A DNA stretch of 64,000 nt from Paenibacillus tianmuensis (GCF_900100345.1 NZ_FMTT01000012.1:83453-147452), one strand, 5' to 3'. Positions 18,048-25,573 are shown, numbered from the stretch's first letter. The notes: generated by a model not told the origin, from the sequence alone. Translations and numbers: made by a program.

Positions 18048-19508
18048 CTATCCAGCAGCCAATCTTTCCACAATACTTTTATATTGTCTCTTCTTTAACA
18101 TCCCCTTTAATTCCTTACTTGAAAAATAAAACTTCAAGCAAAGATCAATATCGTTCATCTTTTCGGTTGTATATACTTCCTCGTCCTTAACCTCAGATTC
18201 AATTTTCGGCATACGGTACAGGTTCGGCAACTTTCTAGATAAGCCTTTCACCTTTGGCTTCCTGTTTCGTTCAACAACCTCTAGCACTTTTAATCCTTCT
18301 AATTTTTTTAGTTGTTTTTGAACTGTGTCAGAAGCTAGCCCCGTTGCTTCCATGATTTTTCTAATGGGAAAGAAAAAGATTCCGTTTATGGTTGCATACC
18401 GTTTCGAGTGAATTAATAATGCGTATGTAATTATTTTTTGATTCTTCTCTGGGCACTGCTCTATAATCCATTTTATTTCATCCGATGAAACTGATAAATT
18501 TTTCTTGTGACCAGACAAATGGTATTTGTCATTCGAAAAAACATCTTTTACAACTTGGTCAATGTCCTTGAGGCAGTCAGGCAAATTAGTCGTGTATGTA
18601 TTTTTATCTTGCCATTCCATCCAAGTATACAATTCGGTTTTAGCTTGCTCTGCGTCCATTCCGCAATATTTTAGATACAAAGCTATTTGAAATACTGAAC
18701 TGTGACGACTCCCTTGAAATTTTAAACCGTTCAAAAGTAAATCTTGTGCCTTGTCAATGCTGTAACCTTTTGATGGTTCATAATCTTTTAATGGGATATG
18801 ATTACTTATTGCATCCTCTGTCTTGAGAATATCTTTCTTTTTGGGTATGTAATCTTCATCAATAGTTGTAGAGCCTATTACATCTAAAACACTCTCGGAT
18901 TGAATTTTCTTTATCCTTAAAAAATAATTTTCGCTTTCTTCCTTGCTCATAACCCGCAAACTTTCAGGATAGCAAAAGCCACAATAGTTCCCTGTTTCTT
19001 GATGAATCCCAAGCGGCAATTTTATTCCTTGTTTATTTGTTGGCCTAAATTCTACATTTTTTATGTTTAAATTTAAAATTCCGCATATGTATTTATGAAA
19101 CTTTTTCGCCTGTTTTACTTGGATTAAATCGTCGAAAAAAATATCTATGTGATAACCCTTTTTTCCGCTAAAGCTTACATAATGTTCGGGTATGTGCAAT
19201 TTACTCAATTTTTCGCTGATTCGATTCGTTACTTGTTTCGACATTTCCAAGTCGCCGGAATAATCAATGTCAAACGTGATGAATTTAGTATTAATTTCAC
19301 CACTAAATGTCCCAACGGTACATTTTCCTTGAAAATGATCATTCAGCATACCATCTAACAAAGGAGGATATTTTTTCTCCGTATTCTTGCTTATTTTTCC
19401 TTGAGTGTATTCCCGATGTCCGTATTCTCTCTGAATCAAGTAATGTCCACGCTGGATCAAGTAGAAGTCAATGAATTTATTTATAAGATTGTTATTGTTT
19501 TTTTCCAT
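18048..19508 (-). CDS. AEP-superfamily primase with C-terminal winged helix (element replication)
   Basis: 486 aa. N-terminal half has archaeo-eukaryotic primase motifs: KFITFDIDYSG (motif I, two Asp), YVSFSGKKGYHIDIFF (motif II, SGKKGxH), and VEFRPTNKQGIKLPLGIHQE (motif III, basic plus His). A helical linker follows, and then a winged-helix-like region (FFPIRKIMEATGLASDTVQK, LEGLKVLEVVERN). Similar primases serve integrative elements, plasmids and TOTE-type systems. With no helicase or Rep seen elsewhere, it is the best candidate for starting replication of the element. ATG 19508 lacks a clear ribosome binding site and overlaps a short upstream reading frame, suggesting coupled translation. 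Confidence 0.75.
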   Translation of the reverse strand: MEKNNNNLINKFIDFYLIQRGHYLIQREYGHREYTQGKISKNTEKKYPPLLDGMLNDHFQGKCTVGTFSGEINTKFITFDIDYSGDLEMSKQVTNRISEKLSKLHIPEHYVSFSGKKGYHIDIFFDDLIQVKQAKKFHKYICGILNLNIKNVEFRPTNKQGIKLPLGIHQETGNYCGFCYPESLRVMSKEESENYFLRIKKIQSESVLDVIGSTTIDEDYIPKKKDILKTEDAISNHIPLKDYEPSKGYSIDKAQDLLLNGLKFQGSRHSSVFQIALYLKYCGMDAEQAKTELYTWMEWQDKNTYTTNLPDCLKDIDQVVKDVFSNDKYHLSGHKKNLSVSSDEIKWIIEQCPEKNQKIITYALLIHSKRYATINGIFFFPIRKIMEATGLASDTVQKQLKKLEGLKVLEVVERNRKPKVKGLSRKLPNLYRMPKIESEVKDEEVYTTEKMNDIDLCLKFYFSSKELKGMLKKRQYKSIVERLAAG

Positions 19509-19575
19509 CAAGAATAATTAATTGTCCAGCAAGCTTTTGCGATTTTGTAAAGTATGTAGTTGATTTTCGATTCAT
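19492..19575 (-). CDS. 27-aa ORF overlapping the primase start (possible coupling peptide)
   Basis: ATG 19575 has a strong AAAAAAGGAG site six bases upstream and encodes MNRKSTTYFTKSQKLAGQLI plus seven more residues, ending inside the first codons of the primase gene in another frame. The primase itself has no good site, so ribosomes finishing this ORF could restart there. No homology recognised. Confidence 0.45.
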   Translation of the reverse strand: MNRKSTTYFTKSQKLAGQLIILDGKKQ

Positions 19576-20033
19576 TTATTTCTCCTTTTTTAAATTTTGG
19601 TTCGAATTTTTTTGTTGACAGAGTTTAAATGCAGTGATATCATGTTGCTAACCGAAAAATTCATTTTATTAGCTTCATTTTGATCGAGCGACTTTAAATA
19701 TTTTTAAACTTCGAGGCCATTTTTTGGTCTTATTTGTGTTTCCTCCTTTCTGTTTTATTAATATATCAAAATCTATCAAACGAAGTCAATCATTTTTTTT
19801 AAAAAATTTTATTATAACAATATAATTTATAAATGTAAAGTATAATTTTAAAGATAAAAATTCAAAAATCCCTCTTTCTATATAGCTTTTTTTAACTTTT
19901 CCGTGTTTTCCGATCAGCTACCCCCCTTTTTTGAATCAATCCTCAAGTGAAAAAATGTAAACCACCCCCGGATGGTCATATTTGGATTTATACACAAAAA
20001 AACACTATTCATTAGTGGGCTTCTTTGTGTGCA
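19576..20033. other. AT-rich intergenic region with a plus-strand promoter
   Basis: About 460 bp, very AT-rich, upstream of the primase. Contains TTGACA, 17-bp spacer, TATCAT on the plus strand (19615-19643), facing away from the primase, and a GGAGG on the minus strand at about 19743 not followed by a usable start. No protein gene of credible length. Candidate place for a small RNA or replication origin. Confidence 0.4.
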
Positions 20034-20070
20034 TAAAAAAAGAGTATCATCTTATTACGATGACACCCTC
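20034..20070 (-). terminator. Terminator for the two small minus-strand genes
   Basis: Minus-strand hairpin GAGGGTGTCATC / GATGATACTC with a seven-base loop and a run of seven T. Confidence 0.8.
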
Positions 20071-20084
20071 TCAACCGCTTCTAT

Positions 20085-20195
20085 TTACCTGCAAGATAAA
20101 CACTTGCTTTGATCCTTATAAACTTGTTCGAATATATCCAATTGAACATAGATTGTTTTATCGCAGCATTGGCAAGTGAATTTAACCTTAATCAA
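20085..20195 (-). CDS. 36-aa zinc-ribbon-like peptide
   Basis: TTG start at 20195 with GGTGAT five bases upstream; encodes a peptide with two Cys pairs, FTCQCCDK and KCLSCR, spaced like a minimal zinc ribbon. It lies between a strong promoter/operator and a terminator, so a transcript through it is likely. Function unknown. Confidence 0.5.
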   Translation of the reverse strand: MIKVKFTCQCCDKTIYVQLDIFEQVYKDQSKCLSCR

Positions 20196-20232
20196 TTGAT
20201 ATCACCAACTTTCACCGAATATAATGCTATTC

Positions 20233-20334
20233 CTATTCAATCAATTGACTTGATATTACTTCTATCTCGTCATCAAGATCCAAGTCACCAACGAATACTA
20301 TTTCAATCTTCTTACCTTTAAATTGCATATTCAA
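20233..20334 (-). CDS. Small acidic peptide, first gene under the repressed promoter
   Basis: 33 codons if TTG 20334 is used (GAAAGG eight bases upstream), 31 aa from the internal ATG 20328. Acidic C-terminal half (VGDLDLDDEIEVISS). Precedes the zinc-ribbon peptide by about 40 bp. No family recognised. Confidence 0.4.
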   Translation of the reverse strand: MNMQFKGKKIEIVFVGDLDLDDEIEVISSQLIE

Positions 20335-20382
20335 TGTATCAACCTTTCGTTTATGTATTTGTTTGCTTAACCTTATGATTAA

Positions 20383-20411
20383 ATTATACGATATCGTATA
20401 ACGTATTTCAA
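20383..20411 (-). promoter_or_regulatory. Promoter with palindromic operator (repressor switch)
   Basis: Minus-strand promoter TTGAAA, 17-bp spacer, perfect TATAAT. A perfect 18-bp palindrome TTATACGATATCGTATAA (20384-20401) covers the -10 box and most of the spacer. A half-site copy ATCGTATAA recurs at 20434-20442, over the likely -10 box (TATAAT, 20438-20443) of the divergent XRE gene. This arrangement suggests the XRE protein shuts off the minus promoter and also regulates itself. Confidence 0.75.
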
Positions 20412-20477
20412 TTATTTATTTTCGTTATCGTTTATCGTATAATAAATATAATCCTATTTTAGTAAGGAACTAATAAG

Positions 20478-20678
20478 ATGATAAAAGTAATCCCATGTTT
20501 AAACGAAATACTTAAAGAAAAAAAAATGACGCAAATGGAATTATCAGCTTTATCCGGTGTTCCTCAAGGATCAATATCACGTTTCGATAAAAATAAGAGT
20601 CATGATGATTCACATCTTTTTGCAATCGCCAGAGCGCTAGGACTAAACGTTGAACAACTATTCAAAATTGAAGAATAG
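20478..20678 (+). CDS. XRE-family repressor (Cro/CI-type HTH)
   Basis: 66-aa single HTH domain: LNEILKEKKMTQMELSALSG, then VPQGSISRFDKN (recognition helix) and LFAIARALGLNVEQLF. ATG 20478 has AAGGA upstream and a terminator follows. It is divergent from the two small genes across a palindromic operator and is the probable maintenance repressor of the element. Confidence 0.85.
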   Translation: MIKVIPCLNEILKEKKMTQMELSALSGVPQGSISRFDKNKSHDDSHLFAIARALGLNVEQLFKIEE

Positions 20679-20687
20679 CACCTACTT

Positions 20688-20717
20688 GCCAGCATAATTT
20701 CATGTTGGCTTTTTTTC
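20688..20717 (+). terminator. Terminator of the XRE gene
   Basis: GCCAGCAT / ATGTTGGC stem followed by a run of seven T. Confidence 0.8.
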
Positions 20718-20727
20718 TATCATCAGT

Positions 20728-20848
20728 GTTTGTAAAGGTACACCTTTGTAAATATGATTTTTACGGCTTATGAATTGTTTATAAAGGTAAAAAGAAAGGT
20801 TTTATAAACACTATAATGTTTGTATAGTATACATTGACCTTTATAAAC
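20728..20848. repeat. Inverted repeats upstream of the serine recombinase (res-like)
   Basis: GTTTATAAAGGT at 20777-20788 recurs exactly inverted at 20837-20848; a partial inverted copy TTTATAAAC lies at 20801-20809, and AAAGGT-AC-ACCTTT is at 20734-20747. Several spaced inverted sites just before a resolvase gene resemble a res site, and the last one overlaps the gene's promoter, so they could also autoregulate. Confidence 0.6.
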
Positions 20849-20862
20849 AAGAATGGTATAAT
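20834..20862 (+). promoter_or_regulatory. Promoter of the serine recombinase gene
   Basis: TTGACC, 17-bp spacer, perfect TATAAT. The spacer holds one of the inverted-repeat sites. Confidence 0.75.
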
Positions 20863-20895
20863 TTAAACATAAAATATGTAAAAGGAGTGTTTGAT

Positions 20896-21540
20896 ATGAA
20901 TGCAACCTCTAAGACATATGTGTTTGGCTATATTCGTGTTTCAACTAAAGACCAGAACACCGAACGACAATTAATAAAAATGAAGCAAATAGGAATTGAA
21001 GACCGACATATCTACATTGACAAACAAAGCGGTAAAGACTTTGATCGTCCACAATATCAATTAATGAGAAATAACATTCGTGAAGGGGATTTGATTTATA
21101 TCGATGCCCTTGACCGTTTAGGAAGAAATTATGATGGTGTTATCAGCGAATGGAAGTACATAACGAGGGAATTAAACGCGGACATTGTTGTACTTGAAAA
21201 TGAATCATTGTTTGATAGCCGCAAATTTAAAACAATGGGCGATATGGGAAAGTTAATGGAGGATCAATTCCTAAGCTTACTTGCTTATGTGGCTACACAG
21301 GAAAGGCTTAAAACAAAGCAGCGTCAATCGGAAGGAATAGAGGTTGCTAAAACAAATGGCAAACACTTAGGACGACCAAAAATGAATTTAACAACTTTGA
21401 CGCTTGATCAACGCAATATGTTAGACAGTTTATATCCTCAACTCAAAAGTGGTTCAATAACAGCAACTGATTTAATGAACAAACTAAATTTAAAAAGAAA
21501 CACATTTTATAAAATTATCAAGGAATACGATGCTTCTTAA
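20896..21540 (+). CDS. Serine recombinase / resolvase
   Basis: 214 aa. Resolvase N-terminal domain with catalytic Ser in YIRVSTKDQNTERQL and the arginine-bearing DALDRLGRNYDGVI, E-helix region with AYVATQERLKTKQRQSEGI, linker KHLGRPK, and a C-terminal HTH (SITATDLMNKLNLKRNTFYK). Start ATG 20896 with AAAGGAG eight bases upstream. This class resolves multimers or inverts DNA; with the res-like repeats, multimer resolution of a circular form is likely. Followed by a terminator. Confidence 0.9.
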   Translation: MNATSKTYVFGYIRVSTKDQNTERQLIKMKQIGIEDRHIYIDKQSGKDFDRPQYQLMRNNIREGDLIYIDALDRLGRNYDGVISEWKYITRELNADIVVLENESLFDSRKFKTMGDMGKLMEDQFLSLLAYVATQERLKTKQRQSEGIEVAKTNGKHLGRPKMNLTTLTLDQRNMLDSLYPQLKSGSITATDLMNKLNLKRNTFYKIIKEYDAS

Positions 21541-21557
21541 TGCAATTGTAACGACGG

Positions 21558-21591
21558 CAGTCAGTCCATAAAATTGGGCCGACTGTTTTTT
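21558..21591 (+). terminator. Terminator of the serine recombinase gene
   Basis: CAGTC...GACTG stem with inner CC/GG pairs and six following T. Confidence 0.75.
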
Positions 21592-21843
21592 CATAATTCA
21601 ATTTTAAATTTCAAGCACCATTTAAGAAAACGGAAATTTCCGTTCTCAGGATTTTATCCTTGGATTTTCCGACATTTAAAAGGTGCGTTAAATTTGACGC
21701 TCCCTAAGTTTCACAGTCCAATCTTGGACTATCAATATCGCTATCCATCTGAACGGTTGCATTCAATTTTTGGTGGACATAGAAAAACAGAGCCGCCTGA
21801 CGGTGGCCCCTCTAATTTGTTCCATAGTTCCAAAATTTTCTTG

Positions 21844-21948
21844 TTAAATAAAGCAGATACTGCAAGCAACGATAACGAGCAGGATGAAAAGCACTAGAAT
21901 AACACCTGTGGAAGTAAAACCAGCACCACCAAAACCAGCATCGCCCAT
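21844..21948 (-). CDS. YjcZ-like small sporulation peptide
   Basis: 34 aa: glycine-rich start MGDAGFGGAGFTS, then one hydrophobic segment (VILVLFILLVIVACSICFI). This composition and length match the YjcZ family of small sporulation proteins. Excellent AAAGGAG site eight bases before ATG 21948. Being cargo on a mobile element is unusual for this family. It may alternatively be an unrelated small membrane peptide. Confidence 0.65.
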   Translation of the reverse strand: MGDAGFGGAGFTSTGVILVLFILLVIVACSICFI

Positions 21949-22540
21949 GTTCTTCACTCCTTTAAATAGTATTGAGTACCATCTTTATTCCTCCCCAGTA
22001 CCCATGATTTTAGTTTATTCGAGAGCGGAAAGCTTGTTTGGACGGATGACAGGTAACAAATGACCTGCAATTATATAAGCCCATATTTCGTTGTCGATTT
22101 GATCGACCACAATTTAAACTGAAGCGGGATACATAGTTGGACACAGCGTCCAACCTTTAAGAAAACCCTAATCGATACACACTATCGTTTTAACCTTCAT
22201 TCTTATTGGTTTCATCTAGTGAAACAATCTTATTATATGAACATTTGATCATATTTCAATATGAAAAACCCTTAATTTATAAGGGTTCCACGATAGCGGA
22301 AACGATAGATATTTAGCTTTATTCTGCAAGGTTTGTTATGTCGATGAAGCGGAAAAGCTAGGTAAATACTATCTTCTATCAATTACCTTATTTTACCAAT
22401 AATCTAAAAATGGTCAGATTTTTTTCGTTATCGCAATCGTAGTAATAACATGAAGCGAGAGAGGCGTCACTTTAATTCGGTAAAATGTTACAGTGTAAAA
22501 CTATAATTACTTTGCTATTCTTTTCGAATATTCCTTCGAA
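21949..22540. other. Intergenic region with hairpins, no protein gene seen
   Basis: About 590 bp. Holds a short hairpin TTGGAC-ACAGC-GTCCAA near 22137-22153 and a terminator-like stem AACCCTTA / TAAGGGTT with a T-rich tail on the minus strand near 22266-22287. Nothing translatable with a good start was found. A transfer or single-strand origin could lie here, but no nick consensus was recognised. Confidence 0.4.
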
Positions 22541-22622
22541 TAGTGTTTAGAATAGTGTTTAGAAAAGTATTCAGTTTAGTGTTTAGAAAAGTATTCAGTT
22601 TAGTGTTCAGAAAAGTATTCAA
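22541..22622 (+). repeat. Iteron-like 24-bp direct repeats
   Basis: Three head-to-tail copies at 22553, 22577 and 22601 with a period of exactly 24 bp. Each begins TAGTGTTTAGAAAAGTATTC, the third with one or two changes. They are preceded by a 12-bp partial copy at 22541. Confidence 0.85.
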
Positions 22623-22669
22623 TAGGTATTGTCAATACCATAAAACAGGAGTAAAATAAAGTAAAAGAG

Positions 22670-22699
22670 TTAAGTTAACTTAACTTAACTTAACTTAAG
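22670..22699 (+). repeat. Pentamer repeat TTAAC
   Basis: Six consecutive pentamers: TTAAG, four TTAAC, TTAAG. Adjacent to the 24-bp repeats and strongly AT-rich, as in an origin or melting region. Confidence 0.8.
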
Positions 22700-22732
22700 T
22701 GAAGTATCAGTTTCAGCATAGGTGTGTACAAT

Positions 22733-22762
22733 AAAAAGAGAGCCGTGTTAGTAGCACGACTC
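22733..22762 (-). terminator. Terminator of the holin-like toxin mRNA
   Basis: Minus strand GAGTCGTG / CACGGCTC stem with a T-run. Confidence 0.75.
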
Positions 22763-22956
22763 GATGACCGTTTTAACGGTTGGCTGGACAATTTCGACAG
22801 GGTAATAGACTGTTTCCTTGGTGAGGGGCAGTCTATTTACTTTTTTTGAGATAGTTCAATAAGGCTATTATGAACATACCAAATGCAAGCATCAGAGTTA
22901 ACACTTGAAAGGTTTCCATTGGCGACCCTCCCTTCATTAAGGAATGGGGGAGTTTT
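22735..22956 (+). ncRNA. Predicted antisense antitoxin RNA (type I)
   Basis: Inferred RNA opposite the toxin gene. A plus-strand terminator (CTCCC / GGGAG stem with CATT/AATG inner pairs and TTTT) lies at 22928-22956 over the toxin's ribosome binding region. A weak TACAAT lies near 22725. TxpA/RatA-type systems have such an antisense RNA; the promoter here is not strong. Confidence 0.4.
22833..22919 (-). CDS. Type I holin-like toxin peptide
   Basis: 28-aa hydrophobic peptide with the hallmark start METFQVLTLMLAFGMFIIAL and a lysine-rich tail, matching the putative holin-like toxin (TxpA/BsrG-like) family that inserts in the membrane. ATG 22919 with GGGAGGG upstream. Extended -10 promoter TGGTATAAT at 22990-22998 on the same strand, giving a leader of about 65 bases. 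With an antisense RNA it would form a type I toxin-antitoxin module stabilising the element. Confidence 0.8.
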   Translation of the reverse strand: METFQVLTLMLAFGMFIIALLNYLKKSK

Positions 22957-23214
22957 ACCATTTGTCCAAGCCATATTTATATGTGGATTATTATACCATA
23001 AGATAGAATGAATGAATAGATTTTGAGATTCAAAATCAGATACCCATGAAATATGTGTTTTATACGATATTCAAAACGTGTCATCCAACAGTGACACGGA
23101 CTTGAAATAAGATGATTTCCATATTCAAATTCAAAAAAAGGAGGATGAATATTCGCCCCCCTTACAATTTCAAAAGTATTAACATGTGAAAAATTTCCAT
23201 TAACGTATTTATGA

Positions 23215-23670
23215 CTATAGTTGATTTCTAAACAACTTACTAACCCATGCTTCTGAAAATCCTAAGATTTTGGCTAGTTCCTTTTGTGATGCACTAGGAT
23301 TTTCCTTAATTGCTTGACGCAAACGATCCAATGTTTCTTTCCTTCTTGAAGTGATTTTTTCCTTATTTGTCTCATTAGCTCGTTCACGTTCTATTCCTTC
23401 GATGTAGACCTGAAGCGTCGGAAGGCTTTGAATACATGGTGAACAAACATAAAACTTTTTGAAGTAAATGATTTGTTGCTTACCTGAACAAAACAAACAT
23501 TCTTCTTCTGGATATTTATAAACCATAATCGCCTTTCTCTCATCATCACAGAAGTACTCTGTCTTGACATTAGGATCAAGATTCAAAACACGCCTAACCT
23601 CCATGGGGATTACAATTCTTCCGAAATCGTCTACCACTCTAACAATTCCAGTTCTTCTACCATCTTGCAT
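23215..23670 (-). CDS. AbrB-like regulator with zinc Cys pairs and C-terminal HTH
   Basis: 151 aa. N-terminal swapped-hairpin AbrB/MazE domain (GIVRVVDDFGRIVIPMEVRR), then two Cys pairs ECLFCSGK and VCSPC about 20 residues apart, a likely zinc knuckle, and a C-terminal HTH segment (SQKELAKILGFSEAWVSKLF). ATG 23670 with GAGGTG upstream. AbrB proteins control transition-state genes; this three-part form could redirect that control or regulate the element. Sits just after the Spo0E-like gene. Confidence 0.75.
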   Translation of the reverse strand: MQDGRRTGIVRVVDDFGRIVIPMEVRRVLNLDPNVKTEYFCDDERKAIMVYKYPEEECLFCSGKQQIIYFKKFYVCSPCIQSLPTLQVYIEGIERERANETNKEKITSRRKETLDRLRQAIKENPSASQKELAKILGFSEAWVSKLFRNQL

Positions 23671-23697
23671 TAACCACACCTCAAAAAATAACGATTT

Positions 23698-23919
23698 CTA
23701 GTTTACACATCGCATTTTTCTAATCTGAGCAATTAAAACGTATGCGTCTAATTGTTGGCTCAATTGGACCATATATTCACTCGTTAAACTCTCACCTTGC
23801 TGTACCGCCTCTTCCATTTGGTTTAGGATGTTTTTCATTACATTCTGTAATGCTTGGTCATTTAGAGGATCAATTTTATACTGCTTGGGAGCCTCCTCTC
23901 CAATCACTTGTTGCGCCAT
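23698..23919 (-). CDS. Spo0E-like aspartyl-phosphate phosphatase homologue
   Basis: 73 aa. The C-terminal part has the Spo0E signature S-x-x-L-D in GESLTSEYMVQLSQQLDAYV, preceded by a helical region (NILNQMEEAVQQ), matching the two-helix Spo0E fold. Spo0E proteins dephosphorylate Spo0A-P and delay sporulation. ATG 23919 with AAAAGGAG nine bases upstream. Placed 27 bp before the AbrB-like gene on the same strand, probably one operon. The match rests on one short motif. Confidence 0.55.
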   Translation of the reverse strand: MAQQVIGEEAPKQYKIDPLNDQALQNVMKNILNQMEEAVQQGESLTSEYMVQLSQQLDAYVLIAQIRKMRCVN

Positions 23920-24024
23920 GTAAATTTCTCCTTTTGCCATTTGATTTACTGATTTGAGTATACTGCACTGTATGGCAATTTTTTGTTTCTAGGAAATTGT
24001 TGATACAGAAAATAAGTTAAAATA

Positions 24025-24050
24025 GAAAAAACCCGAACACTAGGTCCGGG
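24025..24050 (-). terminator. Terminator after the signalling-peptide gene
   Basis: Minus-strand CCCGGAC / GTTCGGG stem and six T. Confidence 0.75.
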
Positions 24051-24104
24051 CGTTTTATAAGCACTATATGAAACTATGAATTTCAAGCTAACTTCAAGTA
24101 TTTG

Positions 24105-24227
24105 TTAATGTCCAGGTGTAACATCTACATTTTGGACAACGGAACCGTGGTTTGGCTGTGGAGGAAAATTAGGAACAGTTCCAATAAGAATGAAAGACAG
24201 AACTGCCATTAAGACGATCTTCTTCAT
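24105..24227 (-). CDS. Secreted signal-peptide precursor of an RRNPPA (AloP/AimP/Phr-like) pair
   Basis: 40 aa. MKK start, hydrophobic secretion segment (IVLMAVLSFILIGTV), then a short polar tail ending VVQNVDVTPGH. GGGAGGTGA site five bases before ATG 24227. It lies 34 bp after an HTH-TPR regulator on the same strand and is followed by a terminator, which is the standard layout of PlcR-PapR, NprR-NprX, AimR-AimP and AloR-AloP pairs. By analogy the last 5-10 residues would be exported, trimmed, re-imported and bound by the regulator. Re-import could use an Opp transporter. Confidence 0.75.
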   Translation of the reverse strand: MKKIVLMAVLSFILIGTVPNFPPQPNHGSVVQNVDVTPGH

Positions 24228-24261
24228 ATCACTCACCTCCCATTGGTTTAAATTGTCATCA

Positions 24262-25530
24262 TTATATATTATACACCTTCTTCAACATGCGTACATACTG
24301 TAAATCAAAATGTTTATTTGATTTCGAAAAATAGGTGAAAATTTGATGCATGCACTCATCTCTCTCTTTATTCTCATTAATTTTCCCGAAAGCATCCATG
24401 CTAAGAACAAAACTTTGAATCCCCTCATGAACTAAACCAATTTCGAGTTGATAAGATCCTTTTTGACGGTAATACACTCCAACGCCATAGTATGTATGCG
24501 GATCTTCGTGATTGTCTGGCAAAATTTCTCGTTCTTTTTCCAGCAATTCAGCAATCGATTTCATATCTTTAGTTTGCAGATAGATTTCAATAAGCTCGGT
24601 TGCAATGCTTATTTTATAGTTATTGCTTAGTTCATTCATATGGCTTCGCAGCAGCGGAATGGCAATATCATATTCTTTTTTTCTTGCTTTGGTTATGGCA
24701 CGTGTAATTTTAGCTGCTTCGGAAACAAAAGCATACTCAAACCGTTCGAACACGTCCAAACATCTTTCTACTGCATCATGTTGCTTTAATTGAGAGTGTG
24801 AATTAATCATAGCCAGATAAGCTCTAGCTTTTAGCTCAGTTTCTCTATCTTCTAAGTTAATACCTGTAATGCAATGTTTAATACAGTCCGTATAATTCTT
24901 TGTATTATGAGCATGTAATCCCATTTTAAAATAAAGAGTTATTTTTTCCTCTCTGGACAAAAAATCCGTGTAATGTAGTATCTCTTGGCCTTCTTGATAC
25001 GTTTGTTCCAGCCGTTTTAAATCAAGTCGTTCTATTAAATATTTCTGTAACATTCCTTTAGCCAAATAGACCATAATACCATGTCCTCTGGAATATCGAA
25101 TAATAACATCAAATAGTGCTACGTTCAGGGAAGCACCACTCATTTCTTGTGTAAAATTAAACAATCGTTCTAAAGAATCTTCCGTCTCATTGTTTGGAGA
25201 TTCAAGTAAACGTAAGGCTACCTTTGGCGCAAGGCTAACGGTTTCCTCACAGGTAATAACTTCAGTTAGAATTTCTAACAAAGTATCGACTCGGTTTTCA
25301 TCTTCAATGTAACATTCAATGACTTTTTTATATGGAACGAGTAGTACCGGGGCAATTGCCTTCACTGTTTTAAATTCTGGATGTTTCGTCTCTCCAGTTT
25401 CAATTTTATGAAGGACTCCTCTTCTAAGTCCAGTAAGCTTCTCAAGATTCGCGTATGTCAAGTTTCTCTCTTTTCTAAGTTGGAAGATGAGATCTGCGAT
25501 GGTGTTATTCCGATGCTTAATATCCACCAT
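24262..25530 (-). CDS. HTH-TPR peptide-sensing regulator (RRNPPA superfamily, AloR/AimR-like)
   Basis: 422 aa. N-terminal XRE-type HTH (NTIADLIFQLRKERNLTYANL, recognition GLRRGVLHKIETG, residues about 8-65), then TPR-like helical repeats to the end (ITLYFKMGLHAHNTKNYTDC, AYLAMINSHSQLKQHDAVE, YYGVGVYYRQKGSYQLEI). This architecture and length fit the AimR/AloR branch, known in Paenibacillus and in SPbeta-like phages where it controls lysogeny. ATG 25530 with AAGGAAGG nine bases upstream. Promoter TTGTAA/TATAAT just before. On a mobile element it may control excision, cargo or host development. Confidence 0.85.
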   Translation of the reverse strand: MVDIKHRNNTIADLIFQLRKERNLTYANLEKLTGLRRGVLHKIETGETKHPEFKTVKAIAPVLLVPYKKVIECYIEDENRVDTLLEILTEVITCEETVSLAPKVALRLLESPNNETEDSLERLFNFTQEMSGASLNVALFDVIIRYSRGHGIMVYLAKGMLQKYLIERLDLKRLEQTYQEGQEILHYTDFLSREEKITLYFKMGLHAHNTKNYTDCIKHCITGINLEDRETELKARAYLAMINSHSQLKQHDAVERCLDVFERFEYAFVSEAAKITRAITKARKKEYDIAIPLLRSHMNELSNNYKISIATELIEIYLQTKDMKSIAELLEKEREILPDNHEDPHTYYGVGVYYRQKGSYQLEIGLVHEGIQSFVLSMDAFGKINENKERDECMHQIFTYFSKSNKHFDLQYVRMLKKVYNI

Positions 25531-25573
25531 AATACATAACCTTCCTTTTTTGTTTAAGTTTTTACATTGGTCA

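Noticed and set aside
19982..20179. 65-codon plus-strand frame over the small minus-strand genes
   Set aside because: It crosses a minus-strand terminator, lacks a binding site and has no recognisable features.
21574..21897. 107-codon plus-strand reading frame after the serine recombinase
   Set aside because: It starts in the terminator hairpin, has no ribosome binding site, low-complexity content, and overlaps the better supported YjcZ-like gene on the other strand.
22541..22699. Repeat array considered as a CRISPR
   Set aside because: Repeats are directly abutting with no unique spacers, and no cas genes are present.
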